Assembly (NCBI GenBank): GCA_030549335.1
Contig: JAUKPH010000018.1
Coordinates: forward strand, 4,526,001 to 4,590,000
DNA: 64,000 nucleotides
Direction of reading: 5' to 3'
Origin: Pontederia crassipes
Taxonomy: Eukaryota; Streptophyta; Magnoliopsida; Commelinales; Pontederiaceae
This document shows, one piece after another, positions 1 to 10,479 of this stretch. Positions within the stretch are counted from its first letter, which is position 1. Every line of letters begins with the position of its first letter. The notes beneath the pieces are model-generated. The model made no database searches. It was not told the origin of the DNA and saw nothing but the letters and a program-made list of their open reading frames with translations. Both the position numbers and the translations under genes were made by a program.

Positions 1-342
1 AGCTTATGCCTTGATCGGTCGACCGGTATCTCCGATCGGTCGACCGGACTGTCTCGACCGGACTGTCTCGACCGGCCTTCATAGCTTCGACCGGCAAGTT
101 GACCGTCCTGCACTATTTTAAGCATAACTTTCTGCACGGTTATCCAAATTAGATGATTTTGGAGTCTATGAAAAGCTAACAGAATTCTCTACAAAAACTA
201 ATTAGATCAGTGATAATTATATCAAAGCATAGTGCATAAAGTTATCCATTTTCTTTAAACTTTTTAGCATTTTATCTTTAATCATTCGAAGTTTGTATTA
301 TCAAAATATAATTTAATATGTCATTAAAACTTGGATCCAACA
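1..342 (-). mobile_element. Truncated copia-like LTR (TGTTGG family)
   Basis: Read on the minus strand, the sequence starts TGTTGGATCCAAG at 342 and runs off the left edge of the window. It matches the complete solo LTR at 48,935-50,157 in the same orientation: the TGTTGG end, the stretch around 'TTTCTGCACGGTTATCC' (about 130-150), and clustered CCGGTCGACCGG motifs at 1-100. It interrupts the integrase gene of the gypsy element that begins at 343. The neighbouring five bases, GAGTT (343-347), are the expected target duplication, but its partner is outside the window. The superfamily is inferred from LTR ends and size only. Confidence 0.75.
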
Positions 343-1509
343 GAGTTGACTTCATCCTTTTCTTTATTAGCTCAATTTTGTTTGTGTACTCTTGGGTCTG
401 TTTCTGTAGTTCAGCGCTCAAGATCTTTCATTCGCTCACTTCACCCCAACATGCCTGGGAGCGACATGGTCGACCATATAATATTTCAAAGAGGGAGATC
501 TCTATGCTATCATGATAGCTGTTGTTGTACGAGAACTCGATCAGAGGTAGGTGCTTGTCCCAATTACCGTGCTAATCCAGTGCACATGCCCTGAGCATAT
601 CTTCCAATGTCTGGATGGTCCTCTCTGATTGACCATCAGTCTGAGGATGGAAGGCTGTACTATATCGAAGTCTCATGCCGAAAGCATTCTGGAGGCTCTT
701 CCAAAATCTTAAGGTGAACCTAGGATCTCTATCAGACACAATGGTTGATGGGATCCCGTGGAGTCTAACAATTTTCTGCACATATAGATCCATTAGACTA
801 TCAAGAGATTAATTTACCTTAATCGGTAGGAAGTGGGCCGATTTATGAGTCAGTCTACTATTACCCAGATGGCATCATGTCCTTTCTGAGTCTGAGGCAG
901 ACCCGTGGTGAAATCGATTGCTATCTCCTCCCATTTCCACTGAGGAATACCTAGACTCTTCGAGGTACCTTGGGGTTTCTGGTGTTCCACCTTGACTTGT
1001 TGACAGACTATAGATTTGGAAACGTATTCTGTAATCTCCTTCTTCATGTCTGGCCACCAGAAACTTCTTTGTACATCTTTATACATCTTCGTACTCCCCG
1101 GATGAATCACAAATTTTGATTTGTGGCATTCATCTAGAACTTCTCTTCGCAGTTCAGGATTGTTCGGTACCCATAAACGATCACGATACCTGATGCCACT
1201 ATTTGTAGAGACTTTGAAGTCTTTTGTCTCATGACTGATCTTTATCATCATAGTTTGATAGTCCGAATCTTCAACCTGTGCTTCAATGATTCTCCCGACA
1301 AGATCAGGTACAATTCGTTGCATCATCATTAGCGATCCATCATGTCTTACTCTTGGCACCCATTTGAAAATTTCTTCCATAAATTCAAACTGTCGAAGGC
1401 ACGTGAAGGCAATAGATCCTTCCCATTTCCGACTAAGAGCGTCGGCTTCTGAGTTTGCCTTACCGGGATGGTAGTTAGTGGCAAACTCATAGTCCTTCAA
1501 AAACTCCAT
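343..1509 (-). pseudogene. gypsy integrase and end of RNase H (broken)
   Basis: From 1,509 downward the RNase H tail (DYEFATNYHPGKANSEADAL) is followed by an HHCC zinc-binding region (LRREVLDECHKSKFVIHPG ... SKSIVCQQVK). The first cysteine of the last CxxC pair is replaced by serine. Core D is in WEEIAIDFTTGLPQ (about 930); the second D and the E lie in the fragment 793-572 ([21 protein letters not shown]). Between 850 and 793 the frame is lost. Below 572 it continues in another frame ([16 protein letters not shown]) and stops at the LTR insertion at 342. No function is expected. Confidence 0.9.
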
Positions 1510-1954
1510 CCATCATCTTTGGTGTATATTCAGATATTTCTTTGTAAATACATACTTTAAACTCTTATGGTCAGTGTAGACCACGAACTCCTCTCCATAC
1601 AAGTAATGACGCTAAAGTTTAAGAGGCAAATACTACTGCTGCCAGTTCAAGATCGTGTGCCGGATAATTGACCTCATGTTTCTTCAGTTGTCTGGATGCA
1701 TATGCTACAACTTCTTCATGTTGCATCAACACATACCCCAGTCCTGTGCCACTAACATCATTGTAGACTACATAACTACCATTGCCTGATGGTAACAGAA
1801 TGATTGGTGTTGAGGTTAACCGCTTCTTTAGTTCCTGAAAATTTTCTTCACACTTGGATGAACAAATAAACTTCTCCCCCTTTCTGGTGAGTTTGGTCAG
1901 CGGTAATGCTATTCTGGAGAAGTCCTTGATGAATCGCTGATCACTAGCTGATCA
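1510..1954 (-). pseudogene. gypsy RNase H domain (broken)
   Basis: On the minus strand the sequence reads [18 protein letters not shown], then [15 protein letters not shown] and [22 protein letters not shown], then YVFTKKYLNIHQRWW. These are the usual connection and RNase H motifs of Ty3/gypsy polymerase. Frameshifts lie near 1,600. The upstream half of the same gene resumes beyond the solo LTR at about 4,728. Confidence 0.85.
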
Positions 1955-1959
1955 CTATA

Positions 1960-4722
1960 TGTTTCTAACCATTTTAGATGCATTTCATACATATCGAGTC
2001 CCACTTTTGCCTATATTTGAGCCAATTATACTTGGAATGCATACATTATGATAACTAGTTGATATTCCTTATTTCATACTTAATTCCATGTGCATAGAGG
2101 TTCTGACATGCCAAAATCCATTAATATTTAAATTCTATGCCAAGTTATCATTTTGAGGACAAGTTATCATTCCTATATGTTAAGTTATCATTATTTTGAA
2201 TGAACTGATTTTCAATGGTTTTCTTGCCCTAAATCCATCATTATCATGTATAAATCTTATTTGGATAGTCACATCTCAACTTATGCAAAGTTTTAAGTCC
2301 ATTTGAACAAGTTATCGTTTTTCCTTTGCCAAGTTATCGTTAAAGGGTAATTCTATCATTTCGACATGCAAAACCATTAATTCTGCACAGGGACCTTAAG
2401 CAATCATCTTATTATTGTTCTAACTCATTGCTGGTCAAATTTCATCACATTTGGATAACCACAACTCAAGTTATCACAAGTTATCATTTTTAAGTCATAT
2501 AAGTTATCATTTTTGGGAACCCAAGTTATCACTTCTTAAAAATCTCATTCATATCTGATTTCTGACTGCACTCACTTTTTACCCTAGTTCATTTGATGCT
2601 TCTAATGCTTTGAATCACTTGCATTTGAATAATTTCTATAATTTATGACAAGTTATCATTTTCGGGTCCAAAACCATCAAGTTTTCATATAGATTTCCAA
2701 TCCTGCACAACACAAAATCCCTTTTGATCACTGAGCTGAGTCTACTTGTGGTTCTTACCCTTATTTGTTTATTTGTTATTAGAAGACATTGATACTTGCT
2801 GTTATGTGTCTTCTAGCAGGTGGAATAGGACTGGAAAAGGGAGAAAAAGGAGGGGGACCACTTGCTTTTTGGCTATCCAAAAAGTTGTCACTGCAGATTC
2901 TTCCACGACCAGGACACATGGCTGCAATCAAAGGATAAAGAATATTCTGATGCTGATCCAAGGGTGGATAGGAGTAATATAAAAGGTGGAATTTCTGGAG
3001 GAGAGAGGGGGCTGATCATTCAGGGTTTGGAGAAGGAAAGAGCTGCTGCTGAGGGCTGCTGCTGAGGGCTGCTGCTGCTGGACTTGCTACTGCTAGTCGA
3101 AAGCTTCAAGCATCAATGATTTGTAATTGTTCTTCATTCCATTTGATGTCAAGTTCTGTAAATATGAGGAGCTAAGCTCCATTTCTTCTAGGATAGGGTA
3201 GTAGTTTAGATTAGTTTTGGATGGATATGGACAAAATTATTATCCTGCACTGAAATCAATTCTGGTTTTCAGATTTCAGAACTATTCTGCATTGATTCAT
3301 GTTATCATTAGATCCATTTGCAAACTATGACTGAGATGTATTATTTGATCTAATCATCTTTCAGAAATGCATTAAGAGATAATGTCAGATTTTTGGATTC
3401 CATATAGTTGCAAATCTGATTTCTTATTTTGGTTTCCTGAAAATCTGATTTCCTGATTTTTTCTGAATCTAATTTTTGGACTATTTGAATATGTTTGTCA
3501 TTGTGGACCAGGTTAATAGAGCAGCTGAGAAGTTGATATTATCCCCAATCTTGTTCAGAAATAATTCAAGATGTTTGACATTCTTCATGATTCAAATCTA
3601 TTATTATTTCTAATCTAATTTTAAAATCTGAATTATGTTTCCTGAATTCTTTGGAATCTGACTTGCCAATTGAACCCCTGATTATATTCAATCACTGAGA
3701 GGTGAACCTTAGGGATTTCTTGCAGTCCAGAGATGTGTCAAGAAGCATTTGGCAAGTCTGAATTTCAATGAATAATGTTGCTGATTTCCTGAATTGCAGA
3801 TTTCTATTTTCTGGTTTCTATTTGAATTCTGATTTCCATTGTCAAACCTCAACTTAATCCACTGCTGAGAGGTAGTCATTAGGTCATCCTTGAGATCCAG
3901 AGATGGGCCAAGGAGCAATGGCAATTGTGAATTCCTGTGGTCATATGCCTTGCACTTCCAATTGAATTGTGTTTGTGTGGATTTCATTTTACTTTGCAAC
4001 CGAGAGGTTGATTTTAAATCCCCCTGGAATTCAGAGATGAATCAAGGAGCACTAGCACCATTATTGGATAGATTTCATCCTAGTTCAGTTAATTGAAGTG
4101 ATTTCATCTTTTTATGATTGCAATTATAAGTTATCACTTCAGAATTTTCTTGAATTGTAAAAATCAGCAATGAACTTCTATTTGAGCTCTATGATAACTT
4201 GATTTTCAATGAGTATCCTCTATTGATTCAACATAGCTAACAACTATATGATCATATATTGCTTAGTTAAAGGCTAATTGAGCTGTGAGAGCAGCTACAT
4301 TTCAAGTTGAATCAAAATTGGATATTTAATGATAACTTGATCCTATCCATCCTTAATTAATTTAGATGAACCCCAACTCCTAGAAGAACCTTCCTCATTG
4401 ATAGTTAAACCTTTTTAGACTTCAATTTAGCATTTATAACTCAGTTTTGATAAGTTTCCAAAACCCAAAAATCAGTTATCATTTCACTTCTCATTAAAAA
4501 TCTGTTTTCACTTTCCTTTAAAAATCTGTTTTTAGCCATTAGAGTAGAACTAATCTAGATTGTTTTAGGGTGTCTTAGGCTTCAAATTCTTCTGGATACG
4601 ATAACCTGAGTTTACTACAACTTACCTGTGCACTTGCAGCTAGTGAGTTGAGAGACCAAAAATTGAAAAATTGACTCTTTTCTTTAATTTCAGCAAGTTA
4701 TCACTCAAACACCCAAATATCA
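1960..4722 (+). mobile_element. Solo LTR, 2.76 kb, Athila/Tat-like
   Basis: The segment begins TGTTTC and ends TATCA. It is flanked by CTATA (1,955-1,959) and CTATC (4,723-4,727), a 5-bp target duplication with one change. A TATA box, TATAAAAG, sits at 2,978-2,985. Near the right end a run around CTGTGCACTTGCAG (4,627-4,640) resembles the region near the 3' end of plant Athila/Tat-type LTRs. U3 (1,960-2,977) holds about ten AAGTTATC motifs. R/U5 holds three imperfect repeats around 3,700, 3,880 and 4,010 (a GAGAGGT block followed by CAGAGATG ... CAAGGAGCA). No internal coding sequence is present, so it is a solo LTR left by recombination. Confidence 0.8.
2978..2985 (+). promoter_or_regulatory. 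TATA box of the solo LTR
   Basis: TATAAAAG lies in a GC-flanked context, with a purine-rich leader (GGAGGAGAGAGGG) about 20 bases downstream. It marks the U3/R side of this LTR and sets its plus orientation. Confidence 0.6.
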
Positions 4723-4727
4723 CTATC

Positions 4728-5385
4728 AATCACCTGTAGTATCCTGCTAAACCAAGGAAGCTTGTAATTTTGGAAATATTCTTTGGTTGAGCCCTGTTGG
4801 ATACTGCTCCCAACTTTACTGGGACGATTGAGATTCCATTTTTGGAGACGATTTGGCCAAGGAACATCATCTCTTCTAATCAAACTTTACATTTGATAAA
4901 CTTTGCATATAATCTCTTTGCTCGCAAAGTTTCCAAGACTATCCTCAGGTATTCCCTGTGCTGCTCTATGCTTGGCGAGTAAATGAGCATGTCGTCAACG
5001 AAGATAATCATGAACTTATCCAGATGTTCGTTGAAAGTTCGATTCATGAGGTCCATGAATGCTGCTGGGGCATTTGTTAACCCAAACGGCATTACAAGGA
5101 ACTCAAAATGTCCATATCGTGATCTAAAGGCTATCTTCAGAATGTCTTCTTCAGCTACTCTGAGCTGTGATAACCGCTCCTCAGATCGATCTTAGAGAAA
5201 ACTTTCGCTTTGAACAATTGGTCGAATAGATCGTCGATGCGAGGTAGCGGGTACTTGTTCTTCACTGTGACTTTGTTCAACATTCGATAATCAATGCAAA
5301 GTCTTAGTGAGCTGTCATTCTTCTTGACGAATAGGACCGGTGCACCCCAAGGTGATACACTAGGTCTGATGAAGCCTTTATCCAA
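4728..5385 (-). pseudogene. gypsy reverse transcriptase (broken)
   Basis: Minus-strand fragments give the RT fingers ([20 protein letters not shown], 5,385-5,155) and palm ([12 protein letters not shown] and [11 protein letters not shown], 5,092-4,880). The catalytic box is FVDD, where family members usually have Y/FxDD, so the aspartates remain. A shift near 5,150 and another near 4,880 break the frame. The end at 4,728 is the solo LTR insertion site; its remnant reads GYY and should continue as RF(I)KDF at 1,954. Confidence 0.92.
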
Positions 5386-5391
5386 TAGTTC

Positions 5392-6167
5392 TTAAATTTG
5401 GATCTTTAACTCCTTCATTTCCGCTGGAGCCATGCGATAAGGGGCTTTGGAAATTGGTGCCGTACAGGGTGCCACCTCTACATGGAAGTCTATCTCCCTT
5501 TTGGGCAGTAGACCACTAACGTCTTCAGGGAATACATCAGGAAATTCCCTTACAATCTTTATGTCCTGCGGAGTCTTGATTGGCTCTTCTACTTTGGTCA
5601 CACTTGCCAGATAACCTCTACACCCTTGTTGAAGAAGATTATGTGCCTTCATGGCAGACACTATGATTTTCGATTCCTGATAATGACTTTGCCTGTATTC
5701 TGTGTACCTATAACAATCTTCTTTTGCCTGCACAGTATAGAAGTATCGTAGAAGGTTAGCCAATCCATGCCCAAAATTATATCATAATCTATCATAGGGA
5801 TAATGATTAGGTTTGCAGGGAATTTCTTTTTGTCTATTTCTATTGATACATCAGGGAGGTATTTAGTGGTAATTAGGGTTCCCTGTGGAGTAAGTATATT
5901 CATCTTATGATCTAGGTTCATGGCAATTAACCCTAATGTAAGAGCACATTCTTCAGATATGAAGAAATGAGAAGCACCAGAATCAAATAGTATTGTAGTG
6001 GGTAGTTCTGTTATGAAGAGCGTACATCGAATGACCTCGGCGTCATTCAGTGGGGCATTCTCTTCCAAGTTGAAGAGTCTCCTTTGCATCAATTGTTGTC
6101 CACGTCGTGAGCAGTTTACTACAATATGACCCATTCCTCCACGGTGGAAACATGCTACTGTCTTCAT
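5392..6167 (-). pseudogene. gypsy gag zinc knuckle, protease and linker (broken)
   Basis: At the start (about 6,160) a degenerate zinc knuckle reads CFHRGGMGHIVVNC, with its second cysteine lost. It is followed by aspartic protease with the active-site motif ILFDSGASHFFIS (about 6,000) and the flap-side motif DIILGMDWL (about 5,770). The linker to RT follows at 5,763-5,392 (IVREFPDVFPED, EIDFHVEVAPCTAPISK). A frame change occurs near 5,700. Confidence 0.9.
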
Positions 6168-6216
6168 TCGGTATTCCCCTGTGTGGGTCCTGCCACAGGT
6201 ATTGCATAAAACTCGC

Positions 6217-6972
6217 TCACCTAGTGCGGGTGGTACCTGAGGGGCCCTTGGAGGTTGTTGCCTCTGTTGCTAGGCTGGGCGCCTTGACGCTTGCTGAGGG
6301 GGCCGCTGGTTCTGTTGTTGTTGTTGCTGTGTTGGAGGGCTTGTTGCTGAGGACGTTGTGACTGCTGTTGAGGGCGGTTATACTATTGAGGGGCTGGATA
6401 CGGGCGGGGACGATTGTCCCATCATTGTTGGTGACGGTCATATCCAGTTCATCCATAATTAACATTGAATAATTCTTCAACCAAACAAACTTGGTCATGT
6501 ACTGGGACACTGTCATAGTCCCTTGTTGTAAGTTCAGAAATTCTTTTTGCTTTAAATCCCTTTGGAAGGAAGGGAAAAAGCGTGTCTTAAATACTTTACG
6601 GAAGTCCTCCCAAGCAACAATCTTGACTTCCGAAAAGCTGGTGGTTTTCTTTGCTTTCCACCATTCCTTGGCATCTTTGTTATGGGAGCGAATAACACCT
6701 TCTTATTTTCAGGGACATCTAGGATGTCGAACTTTTCTTCAATCGTTTCTATCCACTGTTCTGTTGCTTCTATGCCTCCTTCTCCATTGAAAATCAGAGG
6801 CTTCGACCTCCAAAATTCTTGTATCGTACAGGAAAGGGGAGCTTGTCGTCCTTGCTGCACCGGTGGTTTGGATGGAGGAGGAGAAGGAGGAGGAGGAGGA
6901 GCATGATGGATCCCCCTCATTATGAATATCGTCCTCATCGTCAAAGACTTGTAGCCTTCTACGAGGAGGCAT
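6217..6972 (-). pseudogene. gypsy gag (broken)
   Basis: It starts MPPRRRLQVFDDEDD at 6,972. After a shift near 6,900 comes a proline-rich stretch and FNGEGGIEATEQWIETIEEK, the typical start of the retrotransposon gag domain (PF03732-like). Later frames contain WWKAKKT, FPSFQRDLKQKEFLNLQQG and MTVSQYMTKF. At least three frameshifts separate these pieces. Confidence 0.85.
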
Positions 6973-7268
6973 CTATAAAAGATCATAAGAATAATTGAGC
7001 AATAGTGTAGAATCAAAATCTTAATTCAAATAAAATAGAACTCCATATCATAATCACGGCCTTACGGCAAGATATCCACTAAAACCAAGTCAAACTCATC
7101 ATAGAGTTTAGTCAGAAACAAAAGGTAAAGCATTTAACTGAAACAAAACTAAGGTCTTCCACATCTAAAATTTCTCATGTTCCATACTATTCCTTGTGTT
7201 GCGAGGTCTTATTCTAAAAGAAAAATTAAAACATCTAATTAAAGTTGATTACTAAATGACTTTCTTTA

Positions 7269-7712
7269 GTAGTAGTCATCACACCATCCGGAAGGATTCG
7301 GACAGTTCCAAAAGTAGTGACCCCACCATCTATATTCGATGCAGTAGGTGGGACTTTCTTTCAACAAAACATTAGGTTTGATTGAGCTGGATGCTTCATC
7401 CCCTGGCTCTAACTCAGGTGACTCCTCTTCTAGACGGTAGCCTCTAGGAAGAGTCTCATCTACACGTAGAAGACACATTAGGGGTACATTACTTCCTACA
7501 CTTTCTGCGTCTGTGTGTTCCTGTGCTACTAGTGTTGCGGGAGGAGGAACACCGCGCCCACGTCCTCGCCCTTGACCTCGCCCACGACTCTCGTTATGAG
7601 ACGTTCTTGGTTCCTAGTCTTGAGGGGTTGGGGGATGCATCTGTGATTCCACCACGAACATAACTCGGCGTCCTCCGCGAACGACTCGGGAGGTAATGCG
7701 TCGGGGTGGCAT
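7269..7712 (-). pseudogene. Small extra ORF upstream of gypsy gag
   Basis: A frame of about 148 codons runs from ATG at 7,712 to 7,269 with one in-frame TAG (near 7,620). It starts MPPRRITSRVVRGG, like the gag start 740 bases downstream, has an RG-rich stretch (SRGRGQGRGRGRG), and ends with a knuckle-like CIEYRWWGHYFWNCPNP. It lies between the primer site and gag. It may be a diverged duplicate of gag ends or a true accessory ORF; I do not recognise a family. Confidence 0.5.
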
Positions 7713-7907
7713 CTATAATAATGAGTTAACTCAATAATATAAGTATAATCTTCATGAGAATGTATTTATTAGTTACTTCAGGAGTGGAGCTGCAGATGCT
7801 TGATAAGCTTGCACATGACTTTACTTTGAGTTAATGAGACAAGATGGGCAATAATGACTGCTTTAACATCTACTCTACTATGATCATTGGGGAGCCAAGA
7901 ACTTAGG

Positions 7908-7921
7908 TTCTGATACCAAAC
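7908..7921 (-). other. Primer binding site, tRNA-Met type
   Basis: On the minus strand GTTTGGTATCAGAACC follows the LTR end GGCGTTACA directly. TGGTATCAGARC is the complement of the 3' end of initiator tRNA-Met. The site fixes the LTR boundary at 7,922. Confidence 0.8.
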
Positions 7922-9197
7922 TGTAACGCCTTCAAAATCGCCCTTCCTACTACGAACGCAGTCAGTTTGACACTGGGCTACACTGTCTACTACACTATTG
8001 ACCATGATATGACATTGATCATTCAACAATTTGCACACATGGCATCAAGTATAATAATAAAAGATAATCAATGACTTTATTGTGAAAGCTTAATTGTCAG
8101 AATATCAAAGGGCATTGGTAACTAATGCGGTCTATGGCGGGAAAGAATACAAACATCAAGTTCAACATTTGAGAAGACGTTCGACAAGTGGAATAACATA
8201 ATGTTTCTCTAATGCAAGAACAATAATTAGACTGAATGAAATTGAGAATGCTGAATAATTTGATGTGGCCAGGTCATGTGCAACATTCTCCAAGCTCTGT
8301 ACTCTCCAACACTTCTCTAAGTGGAGTTCTCAACTGCAAAATCTCAATGCAGGGGAATCGAATACCCATGAGCTAAAAGCCCAATACAATAGAATCATAG
8401 ACGATGAAATAATAATCAATGATAATCATCACAATGGATGAGCAATGAATAAGATACTTTGGATTTCAATACTTTGATTGCAATAAATTATATATCAGGC
8501 TTTAACCGTAACAGTACACGTACTATATTCTTTACCTTGACTATACCTTATCTTTGCTATACATGACTTTACTATATTCCGTACTTTACTTTACCATGTT
8601 TTGTACTATCCTATACCATATTCTGTACCATACTTTGATGTACATCACTTTACTGTGTGTTGCATTACGTCTTTTACATTACTATGACATCCTTGAAGTT
8701 AGTTATCCTATGCGAGCTCGACTTTATTAGATTGGGATGCCAGACGTGCCTTTCTAAATCTGTAAAGCCAGTAAGCTCATATTGGGGAATGGAGTGTGGC
8801 AATGCATCACTCATTTTAGAGTACAGGTGGGAGAGGACATGCACTTCAAGAATAGTGGTCATTTAAGAACCCATAGGTTCACTGTCTCCTCAGCTAGCTA
8901 CCTGTCCATCTGGCTCGGTGCTATGAAATTATATTTCTTTGGGAAGGAGTGTGACAATGCATCACCTTTCTTCGAAGTACAGGTGGGAGAGGACCTGTAA
9001 CTCAAGAACAGTGATCATTGAAGACCAGTAGGTTCGTTGTCTCCTTAGCTAACTTGTCTTTGCTTTACTTGTCTTTGCTTATCTTTGATAGAGTCCAAAA
9101 ATCAGAACATATGGGTGTTACTGTCTTTACTATAGGACTTGGCTGGCTATGGGTGAACTAGTCCGAGTCTCCCGTTAGGGTTCAGGGGTGTGACTCA
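7922..9197 (-). mobile_element. 5' LTR of the gypsy element
   Basis: The LTR is bounded by TGTAACGCC (7,922 on the plus strand) next to the primer site, and by GGGTTCAGGGGTGTGACTCA ending near 9,197. The latter resembles the TGTCACACCCC start of Tekay-type LTRs on the minus strand. Inside are a TACTTTAC-like low-complexity stretch (8,510-8,660) and a tandem pair of about 110 bp (8,790-8,900 and 8,946-9,053). The outer boundary is less certain than the inner one. Confidence 0.65.
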
Positions 9198-9774
9198 GGT
9201 CGAGGTCGGAGTCGAAGTCCAACTCGAATCGAGTCAATTGATTCAAGATCCATCTATGGGTTCGGGTTGGTTGAACCGATTAGCCCGATCCGATGAATTT
9301 GACTGAACCGACGTCTGATCCAGGTGAGCTGAATGGACCGGTCGACCATTTTCTGGACTGGTCGACCATTCCTCTTGGTTTGGACTAGTCAAATCAGCCG
9401 ATTAGGACCGATCGACCGTTCCTTGTGGACCGGTCGATCGTTCTATGAGATCGGTCGACCATTCCTCTTGGACCAGTTGACCATCTTCCTTGTCGGAGAT
9501 TCTGTCGGACCGGTCGACCGCCCATGTGGGGCTGATCGGCCGATTATGATAGAATTCATATGTCAACGAATTTGGGTCGACCGCTCTGAAAGATCGGTCG
9601 ATCGCTCAAAAGAGGCGGCAGCGTAGTACGCGGCAAGGCCGATCGACCGTCCGGATGGATCGATCGACCGACCGTAATGTCGGATAACTCAGGGCGAACG
9701 TTGGATCGGTCGACCGCTCCTTTAGGATCGGTCGATAGCTCCTTTAGGATCGGTCGACCGATCAAGAACGCGAC
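9198..9774. repeat. GGTCGACC motif array
   Basis: From about 9,330 to 9,760 the palindromic core GGTCGACC and near variants (GATCGGTCGATCG, GACTGGTCGACC) recur every 20-50 bases, about fifteen times. Before it lies a TCGAGTC/CCGAACC-rich stretch. The sequence gives open frames only because the motif lacks stops; these are not genes. Similar arrays lie at 1-110, 28,830-30,440, 48,715-48,930 and 49,620-49,910. Confidence 0.8.
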
Positions 9775-10463
9775 TGATATGAGCCTGGAAATGCCTATAA
9801 TTATAGCCATTGATGCAAGAATGCTCTATCAAAGTTAGATGATCAAGATAATGGTGTGGATCTCAGGCATAAGGAAATTGAAGATAATCAATAATGTTTA
9901 GAATTTACAATTGATGCATTACAATATCGAGTTAGATCAGATCCAACTTCTCAACATGTTACAAATCAGGACACATGAAGAGTCAACATAACTTGGGCCA
10001 AATAAATCATAGTTTAACCATATTTATTTGGAATTTTTAGAATTAATTATACATGGTAATTCTGCAGAGATTTGTAAGAGAAAATTGAGTTTGTTATTTT
10101 ACTAAATTAGTTAGGTTACTTGTGGGCTAAGTTAGGTTATTTTTTTTCAGCCCAAAGTCTATTTCTAGGGTCTATAAATACTGGTCCTCATTGTTATTTG
10201 AGACATCTTTGAATCTATGAATATTATGACTTAATTGCTTTGCTGTGAGGGAACTCCTACAACCCGTTCTTCGGGAACTTCCGTCGTTAATTACAAGGTT
10301 GGCAATCTTGTTATTAAATCCATCTATTTATAATATCGATTGCTTGGTTCATTATAATCTTGAGGTTGATATTCTGCTGCCTTGAAAATTCATTTGATCT
10401 CGTTTCTTTTATTATCATATATTGTTCCGATCACTCAAGGCATTGTTCTTGAGCATCGTATCA
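9775..10463 (+). mobile_element. 5' LTR of a TGATA-ended gypsy element
   Basis: The LTR begins TGATATGAGCC and ends CATCGTATCA, giving TGATA/TATCA inverted ends. A TATA box (TATAAATA) sits at 10,173-10,180, and a primer site, TGGTATCAGAGCC, begins at 10,466. The matching 3' LTR is not found in the window. These end sequences fit Galadriel/Reina-like chromoviruses; that lineage call is an inference. Confidence 0.75.
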
Positions 10464-10465
10464 GT

Positions 10466-10479
10466 TGGTATCAGAGCCG
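10466..10479 (+). other. Primer binding site, tRNA-Met type
   Basis: TGGTATCAGAGCCG, three bases after the LTR end at 10,463, matches the complement of the initiator tRNA-Met 3' end. Confidence 0.85.

Larger units (their letters stand above)
343..9197 (-). mobile_element. Ty3/gypsy retrotransposon, Tekay/Del-like, decayed and nested
   Basis: On the minus strand the order is LTR (9,197-7,922), primer site (7,921-7,908), a small extra ORF, gag, protease, reverse transcriptase, RNase H and integrase, which is the Ty3/gypsy order. Every gene has frameshifts or stops. A 2.76-kb solo LTR (1,960-4,722) separates RT from RNase H, and another LTR cuts the integrase at 342. The 3' part lies beyond the window. 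Assignment to a Tekay/Del-type chromovirus rests on the LTR start resembling TG(A)GTCACACCCC, the tRNA-Met-like primer site and the RT/IN sequence. A chromodomain cannot be seen because that part is missing. Confidence 0.85.

Noticed and set aside
8657..9000. Short plus- and minus-strand frames near 8,700-9,000
   Set aside because: They fall in the tandem duplicated part of the gypsy LTR and have no conserved content.
9333..9626. 97-codon frame in the GGTCGACC array, and its partner on the other strand
   Set aside because: Open only because the repeated motif has no stop codons; both strands are open and the protein is a low-complexity repeat.
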